Assembly (NCBI RefSeq): GCF_001039265.1
Contig: NZ_LFEK01000039.1
Coordinates: forward strand, 16,809-22,631
DNA length: 5,823 bases
DNA from: Synechococcus sp. GFB01
GTDB taxonomy: Bacteria > Cyanobacteriota > Cyanobacteriia > PCC-6307 > Cyanobiaceae
Direction of reading: 5' to 3'
The notes under the pieces are model-generated. The model worked only from the letters and a program-made list of their open reading frames with translations, ran no database searches and was not told where the DNA came from. This document shows positions 1 to 5,823 of the stretch, piece by piece. The position numbers were made by a program, and so were the translations under genes. Every line of letters starts with the position of its first letter. Position 1 is the first letter of the stretch.

Positions 1-757
1 TCAGCACGGCGCCGATCACCAGGTCGGCCGAGGGCACCAGGCGCTCGATCAGGGAGCCGCTGCTCACCAGGCTCACCAGGCGGCCGCGGCGGTCGACCTC
101 CAGCTGGCGGAGGCGCTGCGGGGAGCGGTCGAGCAGAAAGACCTCGGCGTCCATCGCCGCGGCGATCCGGGCCGCGTTCCAACCCACGCTGCCGGCACCG
201 AGCACCACCACCCGTGCCGGTCGCACACCGGTGCAGCCGCCCATCAGGATGCCACGGCCGCCGTGAGGCTTCTCCAGCAGGTGGGCCCCCACCTGAGCGG
301 CGATGCGGCCGGCGATCTCACTCATCGGGATCAGCAGCGGCAGGGACCCGTCATCGAGCTGCACCGTCTCGAGGGCCACGGCCGTGGTGCCGGCCTCCAG
401 CAGGGCCCGGCCCACCTCGGTGTAGGCGGCCAGGTGGAGGTATGTGAACAGCACCAGATCGGAGCGCAGGAAGCCGAATTCCTCCGGCTGCGGTTCCTTC
501 ACCTTCACCACCAGATGGGCGCCCCAGGCCTCCTCACGGCTCGTGAGGCGGGCGCCGGCAGCGGCGAAGGCCGCATCGCCGATCCCGGCGCCCAGCCCTG
601 CCCCCTCCTGAACGCGCACCTCCATGCCCTGGTTCACGAGTTCCCGCACGGCATCGGGGGTGAGGGCGACGCGCCGCTCGTCGCGCTTGATCTCGGTGGG
701 CACACCGATGCTCGCCATCGGGGCGGCCAGGGGGTCAGAACTGCCGGAGGCGGCCAT
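1..757 (-). CDS. ald: Alanine dehydrogenase, N-terminal two thirds (cut by window edge)
   Basis: Alanine dehydrogenase reversibly deaminates L-alanine to pyruvate and ammonia with NAD in the cytoplasm. The window holds 252 residues; the family is about 360-380, so the C-terminus lies off the left edge. By family alignment, Arg29 in the ERRVALTP motif, Lys87 in KVKEP and His108 in YLHLA match the known substrate-binding and catalytic Arg15, Lys75 and His96. The Rossmann motif LGAGSVG (Gly187, Gly189, Gly192) is followed by an acidic Asp210 that would bind the NAD ribose. The catalytic Asp near family position 270 is outside the window. Just before the Rossmann motif the protein reads GGCTGV where many family members have GGVPGV. 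I chose ATG at 757; an in-frame ATG at 718 gives the more usual length and neither has a clear ribosome binding site. It lies 33 bases after nadE and may be co-transcribed. NAD(P) transhydrogenase alpha subunit is a relative, but the YLHLA and KVKEP context favours Ald. Confidence 0.93.
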   Translation of the reverse strand, partial: MAASGSSDPLAAPMASIGVPTEIKRDERRVALTPDAVRELVNQGMEVRVQEGAGLGAGIGDAAFAAAGARLTSREEAWGAHLVVKVKEPQPEEFGFLRSDLVLFTYLHLAAYTEVGRALLEAGTTAVALETVQLDDGSLPLLIPMSEIAGRIAAQVGAHLLEKPHGGRGILMGGCTGVRPARVVVLGAGSVGWNAARIAAAMDAEVFLLDRSPQRLRQLEVDRRGRLVSLVSSGSLIERLVPSADLVIGAVL

Positions 758-805
758 CGCTGCGGCGCGGGGAACCGATGCCAGCCTGACTCAGGCCGCG
801 GCGAT
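756..805 (-). repeat. Inverted repeat spanning the nadE end and ald start
   Basis: Two 11-base arms, 756-766 and 795-805, are reverse complements except for one mismatch. Between them are 28 bases containing the nadE stop codon (793-791). In the minus-strand transcript the second arm includes the first two bases of the ald ATG at 757. No T-run follows, so it does not look like an intrinsic terminator. It may be chance in such GC-rich sequence, or could affect ald translation if that ATG is the true start. Confidence 0.35.
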
Positions 806-2484
806 CGGCATGCGCCAGCCGCTTCCGAAGGCCCGGCTGGTGAGCTTCAGCACCGGTGCCGCCTGGCGCCGCTTGAACTCGGCCCGTCTCAGCAGGCGCA
901 TCACCCCTTCCACCAGGCCGGCGTCGCAGCCGGCCGCCACCATCTCCTCGACGCTGCGCTGCTCCTCCACCAGGGCCACGAGCAGCGGATCGAGCACCGC
1001 GTAGTCGGGCAGGCTGTCGCTGTCGCGCTGGTCAGGGCGGAGCTCGGCGCTGGGGGGTTTGGTGCGGATCGCCCGGCCGATCAGCTCACCGGCCTCCGGC
1101 AGGCCCAGGTCGCGGCGGCAGGCGGCCGCGGCGGCTGAATCGAGCCAGGCGCAGAGTTCGAACACACGGGTCTTGTAGAGGTCACCGATCACCGCCAGGC
1201 CACCGTTCATGTCGCCGTAGAGGGTGCAGTACCCCACCGCCAGCTCGCTCTTGTTGCCGGTGGAGAGCAGCAGGCGGCCCTGTTGGTTGGCCACCGCCAT
1301 CAGCAGCGTGCCGCGGATGCGCGACTGCAGGTTCTCCGCCGTGAGGCCCGCCGGCGCCTGGCCCAGAGCCGGGGTGAGCACCCCGTCGTAGGCCGTCATC
1401 AGGGTGGCGATCGGCAGCGTGTGCGTGGGGATCCCGAGCCGTTCGGCCAGGGCCCCGGCATCGCTCAGCGAGCCGGCTGAACTCCAGGGTGAGGGCATCA
1501 GCAGAGCCCGCACCTGCTGCGGCCCCAGGGCCGCCGCCGCGATCACCGCCACGAGCGCCGAGTCGATGCCGCCGCTGAGGCCCAGCAGGGCCTGCTCGAA
1601 ACCGCACTTGCGGGCGTAGTCGCGCACGCCCAGCACGAGGGCGCGCAGCAGCTGTTCGTCGTCCGACGGAACGGAGCCGCCGGCAGGGGGGCTGGCTGCC
1701 GCTGCCGACCAGAGGCCCACCTCCTCGCGGCAGCAGCTCAGCTGGTGACAGATCCGGCCGGCGGCATCCACCACGAAGCTGGCGCCGTCGAACACCAGTT
1801 CGTCGTTCCCCCCCACCTGGTTCACGTAGACCACGGGACAGGAGAGCCGCTTGGCGGCTCTGGCCGCAAGGCGATGGCGCAGGGCCAGCTTGGCCTGGCC
1901 GAACGGCGAGGCCGAGAGGTTGAGCAGCAGGTCGACACGGCGCGGCAGCAACGCGGCGACGGGATCGGGGCCGGCCAGGCGATGGCCCTGCAGCTCCTCC
2001 TCCACCCAGAGGTCCTCGCAGATGGTGAGGCCCAGGCGCCAGAGGCGGCCATCGCGCTCCAGCTCGAGCAGCGAGGTCTCGCTGGCCGGGCGGAAATAGC
2101 GCCGCTCATCGAACACGTCGTAACTGGGCAGCAGCTGCTTGCGCGCCACCACCCGCCAGCGGCCGCTCTGCACCAGCGCCAGGGCGTTGTGCAGGCTCGG
2201 CCGGCGCCGCTCGCCGCTGTCCTCGGCCAGGCCCACCAGCAGGGCCAGCGGGGGTCGAGCTGCTCCAGGTCGGCGGCGAGTTGATCGAGCGCCTGGCGCT
2301 GGGCCCTCAGACGCGCGGGGCTCAGCAGCAGGTCGCGCGGGGGGTAGCCCCAGAGGGAGAGCTCCGGCGTGACCACCAGGTCGGCTGCCTGGGCCTGCGC
2401 TTCCCGGCAGGCCGCCAGGATGCGTCTGCCGTTGCCGGCCAGGTCCCCCACCAGGGGGTTGAGCTGGGCCAGGGCGAGGCGCAT
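791..2484 (-). CDS. nadE: Glutamine-dependent NAD synthetase, apparently frameshifted
   Basis: NadE converts deamido-NAD to NAD using ATP and ammonia released from glutamine. The N-terminal nitrilase-type glutaminase domain carries its Glu-Lys-Cys triad: Glu41 in TPELSLWGYPP, Lys116 in ARKQLLPSYD and Cys156 in LTICEDLW. The C-terminal synthetase domain has the ATP-binding SGGIDS loop at 304-309 and STGNKSE at 408-414, followed by GYCTLYGDMNGG and a KPPSAELRPDQRDSDSLPDY segment. Numbers assume one restored base. Reading from ATG 2484 is good to about 2251, then turns to nonsense (RWPCWWAW); the frame one base over continues seamlessly as LALLVGLAEDSG from 2248 to the stop at 793-791. One added C in the minus-strand run of five C (2250-2254) yields a single 564-residue protein of the expected length. 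If the shift were real, the downstream piece from GTG 2236 would lack Glu41. The start lies 10 bases after the nadD stop, without a clear Shine-Dalgarno, suggesting translational coupling. Confidence 0.93.
2250..2254 (-). other. Frame break in nadE at a five-base homopolymer
   Basis: The plus strand has five consecutive G here, five C on the coding strand, in the stretch encoding LEQLDP. Upstream codons fit NadE in the frame of ATG 2484; downstream codons fit only in the frame of 2236. The arithmetic calls for one missing base, and a sixth C gives LEQLDPPLALLVGLAED, a smooth join. The exact base cannot be fixed from sequence alone. Confidence 0.85.
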
Positions 2485-2494
2485 CGGGGCGGGA

Positions 2495-3091
2495 TCAGGG
2501 GCGGGCGAGCCCGTAGAGATTGTGCTGCAGCAGCACCGGCCACACCGCTGCAGGGATCTGCCGGGGGTCCGGCCGCTGGCGCAGTTCGGAGCTAGCGCTG
2601 GCCGGGATGGCCAGAGGCAGCACCTCCAGCCGGGCGCCGAGGGCCTCGAGGGCGAGCAGATCGGCGGGCCGCAGGGGCCAGCCGGCCCGGGGCACGATCA
2701 CCAGCCGACAGCGCTCGAGCACGGCTTCGACCTGCTTCCAGCGGGGGATCTGCCCCACCAGGTCGCTGCCGACCACGAACGCCAGCTCGGCTTCGGGCCA
2801 GCGGGCTGCGGCCCGCTCCAGGGTGGTGATCGCCCATGGGCTGCTGAGCTCCTGAGCCAGTTCCAGGTGAGGGTCGGCGATGCTTCGCACCAGAGCCGTG
2901 AGCAGGGCGGCGCGCTCGCACAGGGAGGCGCCGTGGTGCTTCATCGGGTTGTCGCTGGCCCAGGTCACCACGCGGGGGAAGCGCTGCAGCAGTCCCTCCA
3001 GCAGGGCCTGGTGGCCGCGGGTGGGTGGGTCGGCGCTGCTGCCCAGCAGGGCGATCGGCCCCGCCGCGCGGTCGCGGCCCGGTGCGTTCAC
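2495..3091 (-). CDS. nadD: Nicotinate-nucleotide adenylyltransferase
   Basis: NadD transfers AMP from ATP to nicotinate mononucleotide, making deamido-NAD, the substrate of NadE encoded immediately downstream. The 198-residue protein is normal length for the family. Near the N-terminus it has the nucleotidyltransferase signature LLGSSADPPTRGHQ (Asp21, Pro22, His27). This is the usual GxFDPxHxGH block with Thr24 in place of the first His, a form I associate with cyanobacterial NadD. Further landmarks are DNPMKHHG near 47-54, VVGSDLVGQIPRW in the middle, and an ISSxxxR-like SASSELR at about 165-171, which normally contacts ATP phosphates. Translation starts at GTG 3091, whose GTGA overlaps the GTPase stop codon; no ATG exists before the signature motif. 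The stop is TGA at 2497-2495. No frame problems are seen. Phosphopantetheine adenylyltransferase shares the fold, but size, motifs and the nadE neighbour argue for NadD. Confidence 0.92.
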   Translation of the reverse strand: MNAPGRDRAAGPIALLGSSADPPTRGHQALLEGLLQRFPRVVTWASDNPMKHHGASLCERAALLTALVRSIADPHLELAQELSSPWAITTLERAAARWPEAELAFVVGSDLVGQIPRWKQVEAVLERCRLVIVPRAGWPLRPADLLALEALGARLEVLPLAIPASASSELRQRPDPRQIPAAVWPVLLQHNLYGLARP

Positions 3092-4422
3092 GGCAGCAGG
3101 GCCGGCAGGGTTGCCGCCACCTCCTCGACGCCGGCCTGAGCGGCCAGGGGGGAGCCCCCGAGCCAGCGGCGGAGCTCCGGGTCGCTCTGGGCCAGTCGAC
3201 GCAGCAGGCTGCCGGGACGGCCGCCGCGCTGGGCTGTGCGCAACAGTTCGGCTGCGGCCAGGCGGCCGGTGCGGCGGGTGGTGTGCACCGCCAGGGCCGC
3301 CTGGGCCATGGCGACCGGTGCCGCTGGCGCAAGGCTGAGGCCCCCGCTGAAGGGGGCTGCCAGCAACAGCAGCTGGCGCAGGCCGGAGAGCAGCAGCTGG
3401 ATGGCCAGCTGGCTGCCTCCGAGCAGGGCGTTCTGGCCGGAGAGTCGGGCCAGCAGGGCCCGGGCGCCGCTGGTCTGCATCGGGATGCCATAGAGCCGGC
3501 AGAGCTGCAGCACCAGAGCGGTGTCGCAGGCCAGGCCGCCGGCCAGATCGAGCAGCAGCAGCGGATTGGCGGCCACGCCGGTGGCCTTGAGGGCGGCGAA
3601 ACGGCCGATCAGCCCCTGAGCGCTGCGGCGACTATGGCGCAGCCGCTCCTGCAGCAGCAGCTGGTGAAAGCGGTCGGCGGCGCGCAGGGCGTTGAGCGCC
3701 AGCAGCGTGTCGCCCTGCTCGGCGAGCAGGGTCAGCAGGCGCCGGCGCAGGGGTTCGACCTCCGGCGCGCCGGCCTCGCTGCGCACCCGGCCGTCGGCCA
3801 GCAGCCGAGGCCGGTGCGGGCCGCCGCCACGGTCAGCAGCTCGAGGCTGCGGGCCTCGGGCGGCAGGCGCCGCCGGATGCTGTTCAGCAGGGCGGCGCGC
3901 TCGTCCTTGGGCCAGCAGTCGCAGCGATTGAGCACGAGCAGCAGCGGTTTGCCGCTGCCCAGGAGCACAGCGAGGGCCTCCGCCTCCACACGGCTGAGGT
4001 CGCCATCCAGCACCAGCAGCACCAGGTCGGCCGCCAGGGCCACCCGGGCGGCCAGGCGGGCCCGACCGGGGGCATCGACTTCATCGATCCCCGGCGTATC
4101 GACCAGTTCCACCCGGCCGAGGCCAGCGATCGCCTGCTGCCAGGCGATGCCTTGCCTGCGGCGCGTGCAGCCATGGGCCACGTCGGTGGCGAAGGCGGGC
4201 TCGCCCAGCAGGGCGTTGAGCAGGCTCGACTTGCCCACCCCCACCCGGCCGAACGCCGCCACATGCAGGTGGCCCTGCTCAAGCCGCTGCAGTTGCTGGT
4301 CGAGCCAGTGAAGCGGGCCGGCCAGCAGGGTGCGTTCGCGCCCGCTGAGCTGCAGGCCTGCCCGCCAGTTGCGCAGCAGCAGGCGGCTGCGTTCGGCCGC
4401 ACCGGGGGGACGCGGGGCTCAT
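3088..4422 (-). CDS. Era-like GTPase with membrane-associated DUF697-like tail, apparently frameshifted
   Basis: This is a P-loop GTPase of unknown role. With frames joined it would be about 444 residues. After an N-terminal lead (RLLLRNWRAGLQLSGRE), all five G motifs appear: G1 GRVGVGKSS (58-66), a G2 Thr in HGCTR (86), G3 DTPG (108-111), G4 NRCD (165-168) and a G5-like TVAAA (197-201). The C-terminal part from about 230 is Leu/Ala-rich, with NPLLLLDLAGGLACDTALV and LLLAAPFSGGLSLAPAA segments. These resemble the DUF697 region of cyanobacterial GTPases and suggest membrane association. Codons fit one frame from about 4403 to 3825 and another from about 3810 to the stop at 3090-3088, so one base seems missing. 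The only suitable ATG (4422, ATGA overlap with the transporter stop) is also out of frame by one extra base. Without these corrections, the first in-frame start would be GTG 4262, which discards the lead and begins only four codons before G1. The function is not known to me. Confidence 0.82.
3804..3825 (-). other. Frame break inside the GTPase gene
   Basis: On the coding strand the frame carrying G1 to G5 reads sensibly to LLTVAAARTG, then becomes GLGCWPTAGCAARP. The frame one base over picks up with PRLLADGRVRSEAG and continues to the natural stop. One missing base accounts for this, for example a third C in GGCCTCGG. Since both readings look plausible for a few codons, the site is only bracketed. 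Confidence 0.8.
4404..4409 (-). other. Six-base homopolymer separating the GTPase ATG from its reading frame
   Basis: Six G on the plus strand, six C on the coding strand, lie 10-15 bases inside the only overlapping ATG (4422). From that ATG the reading becomes MSPASPRCGRTQPP, unlike the family. Removing one C gives MSPASPGAAERSRLLLRNWRAG, in frame with the G motifs. The GTPase frame itself has no ATG, GTG or TTG between the transporter stop (4421-4419) and GTG 4262. Confidence 0.65.
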
Positions 4423-5462
4423 GGCGAGGCGACCTGGCCCCCGGTGCCGGGCTTCTCCTCGTTTGGTCCAGTGGGGCGCGGCCGCCACCAGCCCGCCAGC
4501 ACCGCCAGCACCGCCTCGGCGCTGATCATCCCCACGAAGCCGCCGAATTCATCCACCACCACGCGCACGCCGCCGCTGTTGCGGCGGAAGCCGGCCAGCA
4601 GCCGGTCGGCACGGATCATCTCCGGCACGAATTCCACCGGCTCGCTGAGCTCCGCGGGGGTGAGCAGGCCCTGGCCCTGCACCAGGGCGGTGAGCAGACG
4701 CTCGCGGCTGGCCACCCCCAGGATCTCGTCCACTTCCTCTCCCAGCACCACCCACCATTCGCCGGCGTTGGCCAGCAGATCGGCGCGCAACACATCCAGC
4801 CGGGCAGCCCCCGGCAGGGTGGGGGCCGAAACCCGTGGCGTCATCAGATCGCGGGCCGTGAGGTCGTTGAGCTGGAACACCTTGGCGATCATCGCCGCCT
4901 CGTCGGCCTCGATCTGGCCCTTCTGGGAGCCCAGCCGGGCCAGCAGGCGGATCTCCTCCTCATCGGTGTGGATCTCGTTCTCGGCGCTGATCGCCGGCAG
5001 CAGCCGCTCCAGCAGCAGCACCAGCGGCAGCATCAGCGCCGCCACCAGCGCCAGGGCCGGGGCGGTGGCCAGGGCCACCGGCAGGGCCAGGCGACTGCCG
5101 AAGGCCTTTGGCAGGATCTCGCCCAGCAGGATCACCAGCACGGTGAGCCCCACCGAGAACAGCGGCAGGGCGATGGCCTCGACGCCGTGATGGGAGAACA
5201 CCTGGGCCGCCAGCCCGCCCAGCATCAGGCTGCCGAAGATGTTGAAGCCGTTGTTGCCGATCACCAGCACCGAGAGGGTGCGGCCGAGCCGCTGGCGCAG
5301 TCGCTCCAGCTGCCGGGCCCCGCGCACCGGCCTGGGGCCACTGGCCAGCTGGTGGAGCTTCACGGGGTTGACGCTCAGCAGGGCCGCCTCCACCCCGGAG
5401 CAGAGGGCCGAGCCCGCGATCACCACTACCACCAGCAGGGCCAGGGCCAACAGGTCGTTCAT
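4419..5462 (-). CDS. CNNM/CorC-type membrane protein with CBS pair (hemolysin-like)
   Basis: This 347-residue protein has a DUF21/CNNM membrane domain and a cytosolic CBS pair. Hydrophobic segments fall at about 4-22, 63-88, 96-119 and 126-152. Family landmarks include the CSGVEAALLS segment (21-30, for the usual SGSETA), IGNNGFNI (68-75) and GEILPK (114-119). A linker with a DEEEIRLL segment leads to DLMTPR near 206, the usual entry to the CBS pair, which runs to about 330 (VVVDEFGGFVGMIS). Relatives export or regulate magnesium or other divalent cations and bind ATP through the CBS domains; the substrate here is unknown. The protein stops soon after the CBS pair, so the roughly 80-residue CorC_HlyC-associated domain found in many relatives is absent. 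ATG 5462 is the first start after an in-frame TAG near 5509. It is probably the first gene of the minus-strand operon, and its stop overlaps an ATG for the GTPase. Confidence 0.9.
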   Translation of the reverse strand: MNDLLALALLVVVVIAGSALCSGVEAALLSVNPVKLHQLASGPRPVRGARQLERLRQRLGRTLSVLVIGNNGFNIFGSLMLGGLAAQVFSHHGVEAIALPLFSVGLTVLVILLGEILPKAFGSRLALPVALATAPALALVAALMLPLVLLLERLLPAISAENEIHTDEEEIRLLARLGSQKGQIEADEAAMIAKVFQLNDLTARDLMTPRVSAPTLPGAARLDVLRADLLANAGEWWVVLGEEVDEILGVASRERLLTALVQGQGLLTPAELSEPVEFVPEMIRADRLLAGFRRNSGGVRVVVDEFGGFVGMISAEAVLAVLAGWWRPRPTGPNEEKPGTGGQVASP

Positions 5463-5571
5463 GCCACCGGGGGGGTCATTCAGCTGGTGATGCCGTGGGC
5501 CGTACCCCTATTTAATCGGCCGGGCCAGACTGCTTCCCACGTGTGCGTGAACCGGCGTGTCGGTGGACCAG
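5463..5571. promoter_or_regulatory. Divergent intergenic region, candidate shared promoter area
   Basis: These 109 bases separate the start of the minus-strand operon from the plus-strand aminopeptidase gene and are the only sizeable non-coding stretch. They hold the one conspicuous AT-rich patch, TATTTAAT at 5509-5516. Read on the plus strand this could be a -10 element about 56 bases before the aminopeptidase ATG; read on the minus strand, TAAATA (5514-5509) lies 47 bases before the transporter ATG. No convincing -35 box is visible in either direction; TGGTGA at 5485-5490 is a weak plus-strand candidate. Short inverted arms GGCCG (5498-5502) and CGGCC (5517-5521) flank the patch. A run of seven G at 5469-5475 sits just before the transporter start. 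Confidence 0.45.
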
Positions 5572-5823
5572 ATGCTGGATCAGGAGTTGGATCGGACGAT
5601 CCATGCCCAGCGGAGAGTTCGCTTTCTCGAGCAGCTCGGAGGCGCCGCTGCGGTGATCCCCGCCGCCCCGCTGGTCACCCACCACGCCGATTGTGAGTGG
5701 CCGTTCCGTCAGAACAGCGACTTCTGGTATCTCACCGGTTTCGATGAGCCCGATGCGGTGGCCCTCTTCCTGCCGCACCGGCCTGAAGGAGAGCGGTATG
5801 TGCTGTTCGTGACGCCGCGGGAG
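5572..5823 (+). CDS. pepP: Xaa-Pro aminopeptidase (aminopeptidase P), N-terminal part
   Basis: Aminopeptidase P removes the N-terminal residue from peptides whose second residue is proline, using a dinuclear metal centre. The window holds the first 84 residues, which match the start of the AMP_N domain. Landmarks are QRRVRFLEQLGGAAAVIPAA, then VTHHADCEWPFRQNSDFWYL, TGFDEPDAVALFLP and YVLFVTPRE; the HHADCEWPFRQNSDFWYLTGF stretch is very characteristic. The metal-binding pita-bread domain lies beyond the right edge, so activity cannot be judged. I chose ATG 5572; in-frame GTG codons at 5557 and 5563 follow a TGA at 5548-5550 and are alternatives. No strong ribosome binding site is seen. The gene diverges from the minus-strand operon and may use the AT-rich patch at 5509-5516 as part of its promoter. 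Confidence 0.9.
   Translation, partial: MLDQELDRTIHAQRRVRFLEQLGGAAAVIPAAPLVTHHADCEWPFRQNSDFWYLTGFDEPDAVALFLPHRPEGERYVLFVTPRE

Noticed and set aside
758..790. Intrinsic terminator or promoter between nadE and ald
   Set aside because: The gap is 33 bases, has no T-run after a stem on the minus strand and no AT-rich -10 element.
263..1138. Long plus-strand open frame opposite ald and nadE
   Set aside because: It is antisense to two clearly recognisable genes, is rich in His, Gln, Gly and Ala as expected for mirrored high-GC codons, and shows no family motif.
2230..2265. Programmed ribosomal frameshift in nadE
   Set aside because: The needed -1 shift lacks a canonical slippery heptamer, and clustering with two other breaks makes sequence error the simpler reading.
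3548..3562. GCA/CAG trinucleotide runs here and at several other places
   Set aside because: They encode Leu, Ala and Gln runs in the coding strand and vary in length and phase; no tandem-repeat array or CRISPR-like spacing is present.
4126..4133. GCGATCGC, the cyanobacterial HIP1 palindrome
   Set aside because: Only one copy was seen, inside the GTPase coding sequence. A single copy in a GC-rich window is not meaningful as a repeat or as proof of lineage.
3025..4311. Plus-strand open frame of 428 codons opposite nadD and the GTPase
   Set aside because: Repetitive Gln/Ala/Gly/Ser composition reflects the complement of Leu- and Ala-rich codons on the other strand; the minus-strand genes carry all the conserved motifs.
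4152..5696. Plus-strand open frame of 514 codons opposite the transporter and crossing the intergenic region
   Set aside because: His/Gln-rich shadow of the CNNM gene with no recognisable domain; it also overlaps the start of the aminopeptidase gene in another frame.

Overview
This window is about 70% GC and almost fully coding. It looks like a housekeeping segment from a high-GC picocyanobacterium of the Cyanobium/Synechococcus group. That assignment is an inference: the proteins read like the versions I know from that group, notably NadE, the GTPase with a DUF697-like tail, and the opening of the Xaa-Pro aminopeptidase. I cannot run a search to prove it.

Layout: five genes lie head to tail on the minus strand, read from right to left. 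They are a CNNM/CBS-domain membrane transporter (5462-4419), an Era-like GTPase with a DUF697-like C-terminus (about 4422-3088), nadD (3091-2495), nadE (2484-791) and the first two thirds of an alanine dehydrogenase (757-2, running off the left edge). Spacing is operon-like: a 4-base stop/start overlap between transporter and GTPase, another between GTPase and nadD, then gaps of 10 and 33 bases. A 109-base divergent intergenic region (5463-5571) holds the one conspicuous AT-rich patch of the window and separates this set from a plus-strand Xaa-Pro aminopeptidase gene (5572-5823) that runs off the right edge.

How the genes relate: NadD adenylylates nicotinate mononucleotide to deamido-NAD, and NadE amidates that to NAD, so the last two steps of NAD synthesis are adjacent. 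Alanine dehydrogenase downstream uses NAD. The transporter and the GTPase have no established link to NAD.

The most noteworthy result is that two of the genes do not read in one frame. nadE needs one extra base near a run of five G at 2250-2254. The GTPase needs one extra base at about 3804-3825, and its only overlapping ATG needs one base fewer at the six-G run 4404-4409. Once corrected, both genes give full-length proteins with all motifs. I favour sequencing or assembly indels over true pseudogenes or programmed frameshifting. I found no mobile element, CRISPR array, RNA gene or clearly novel system.
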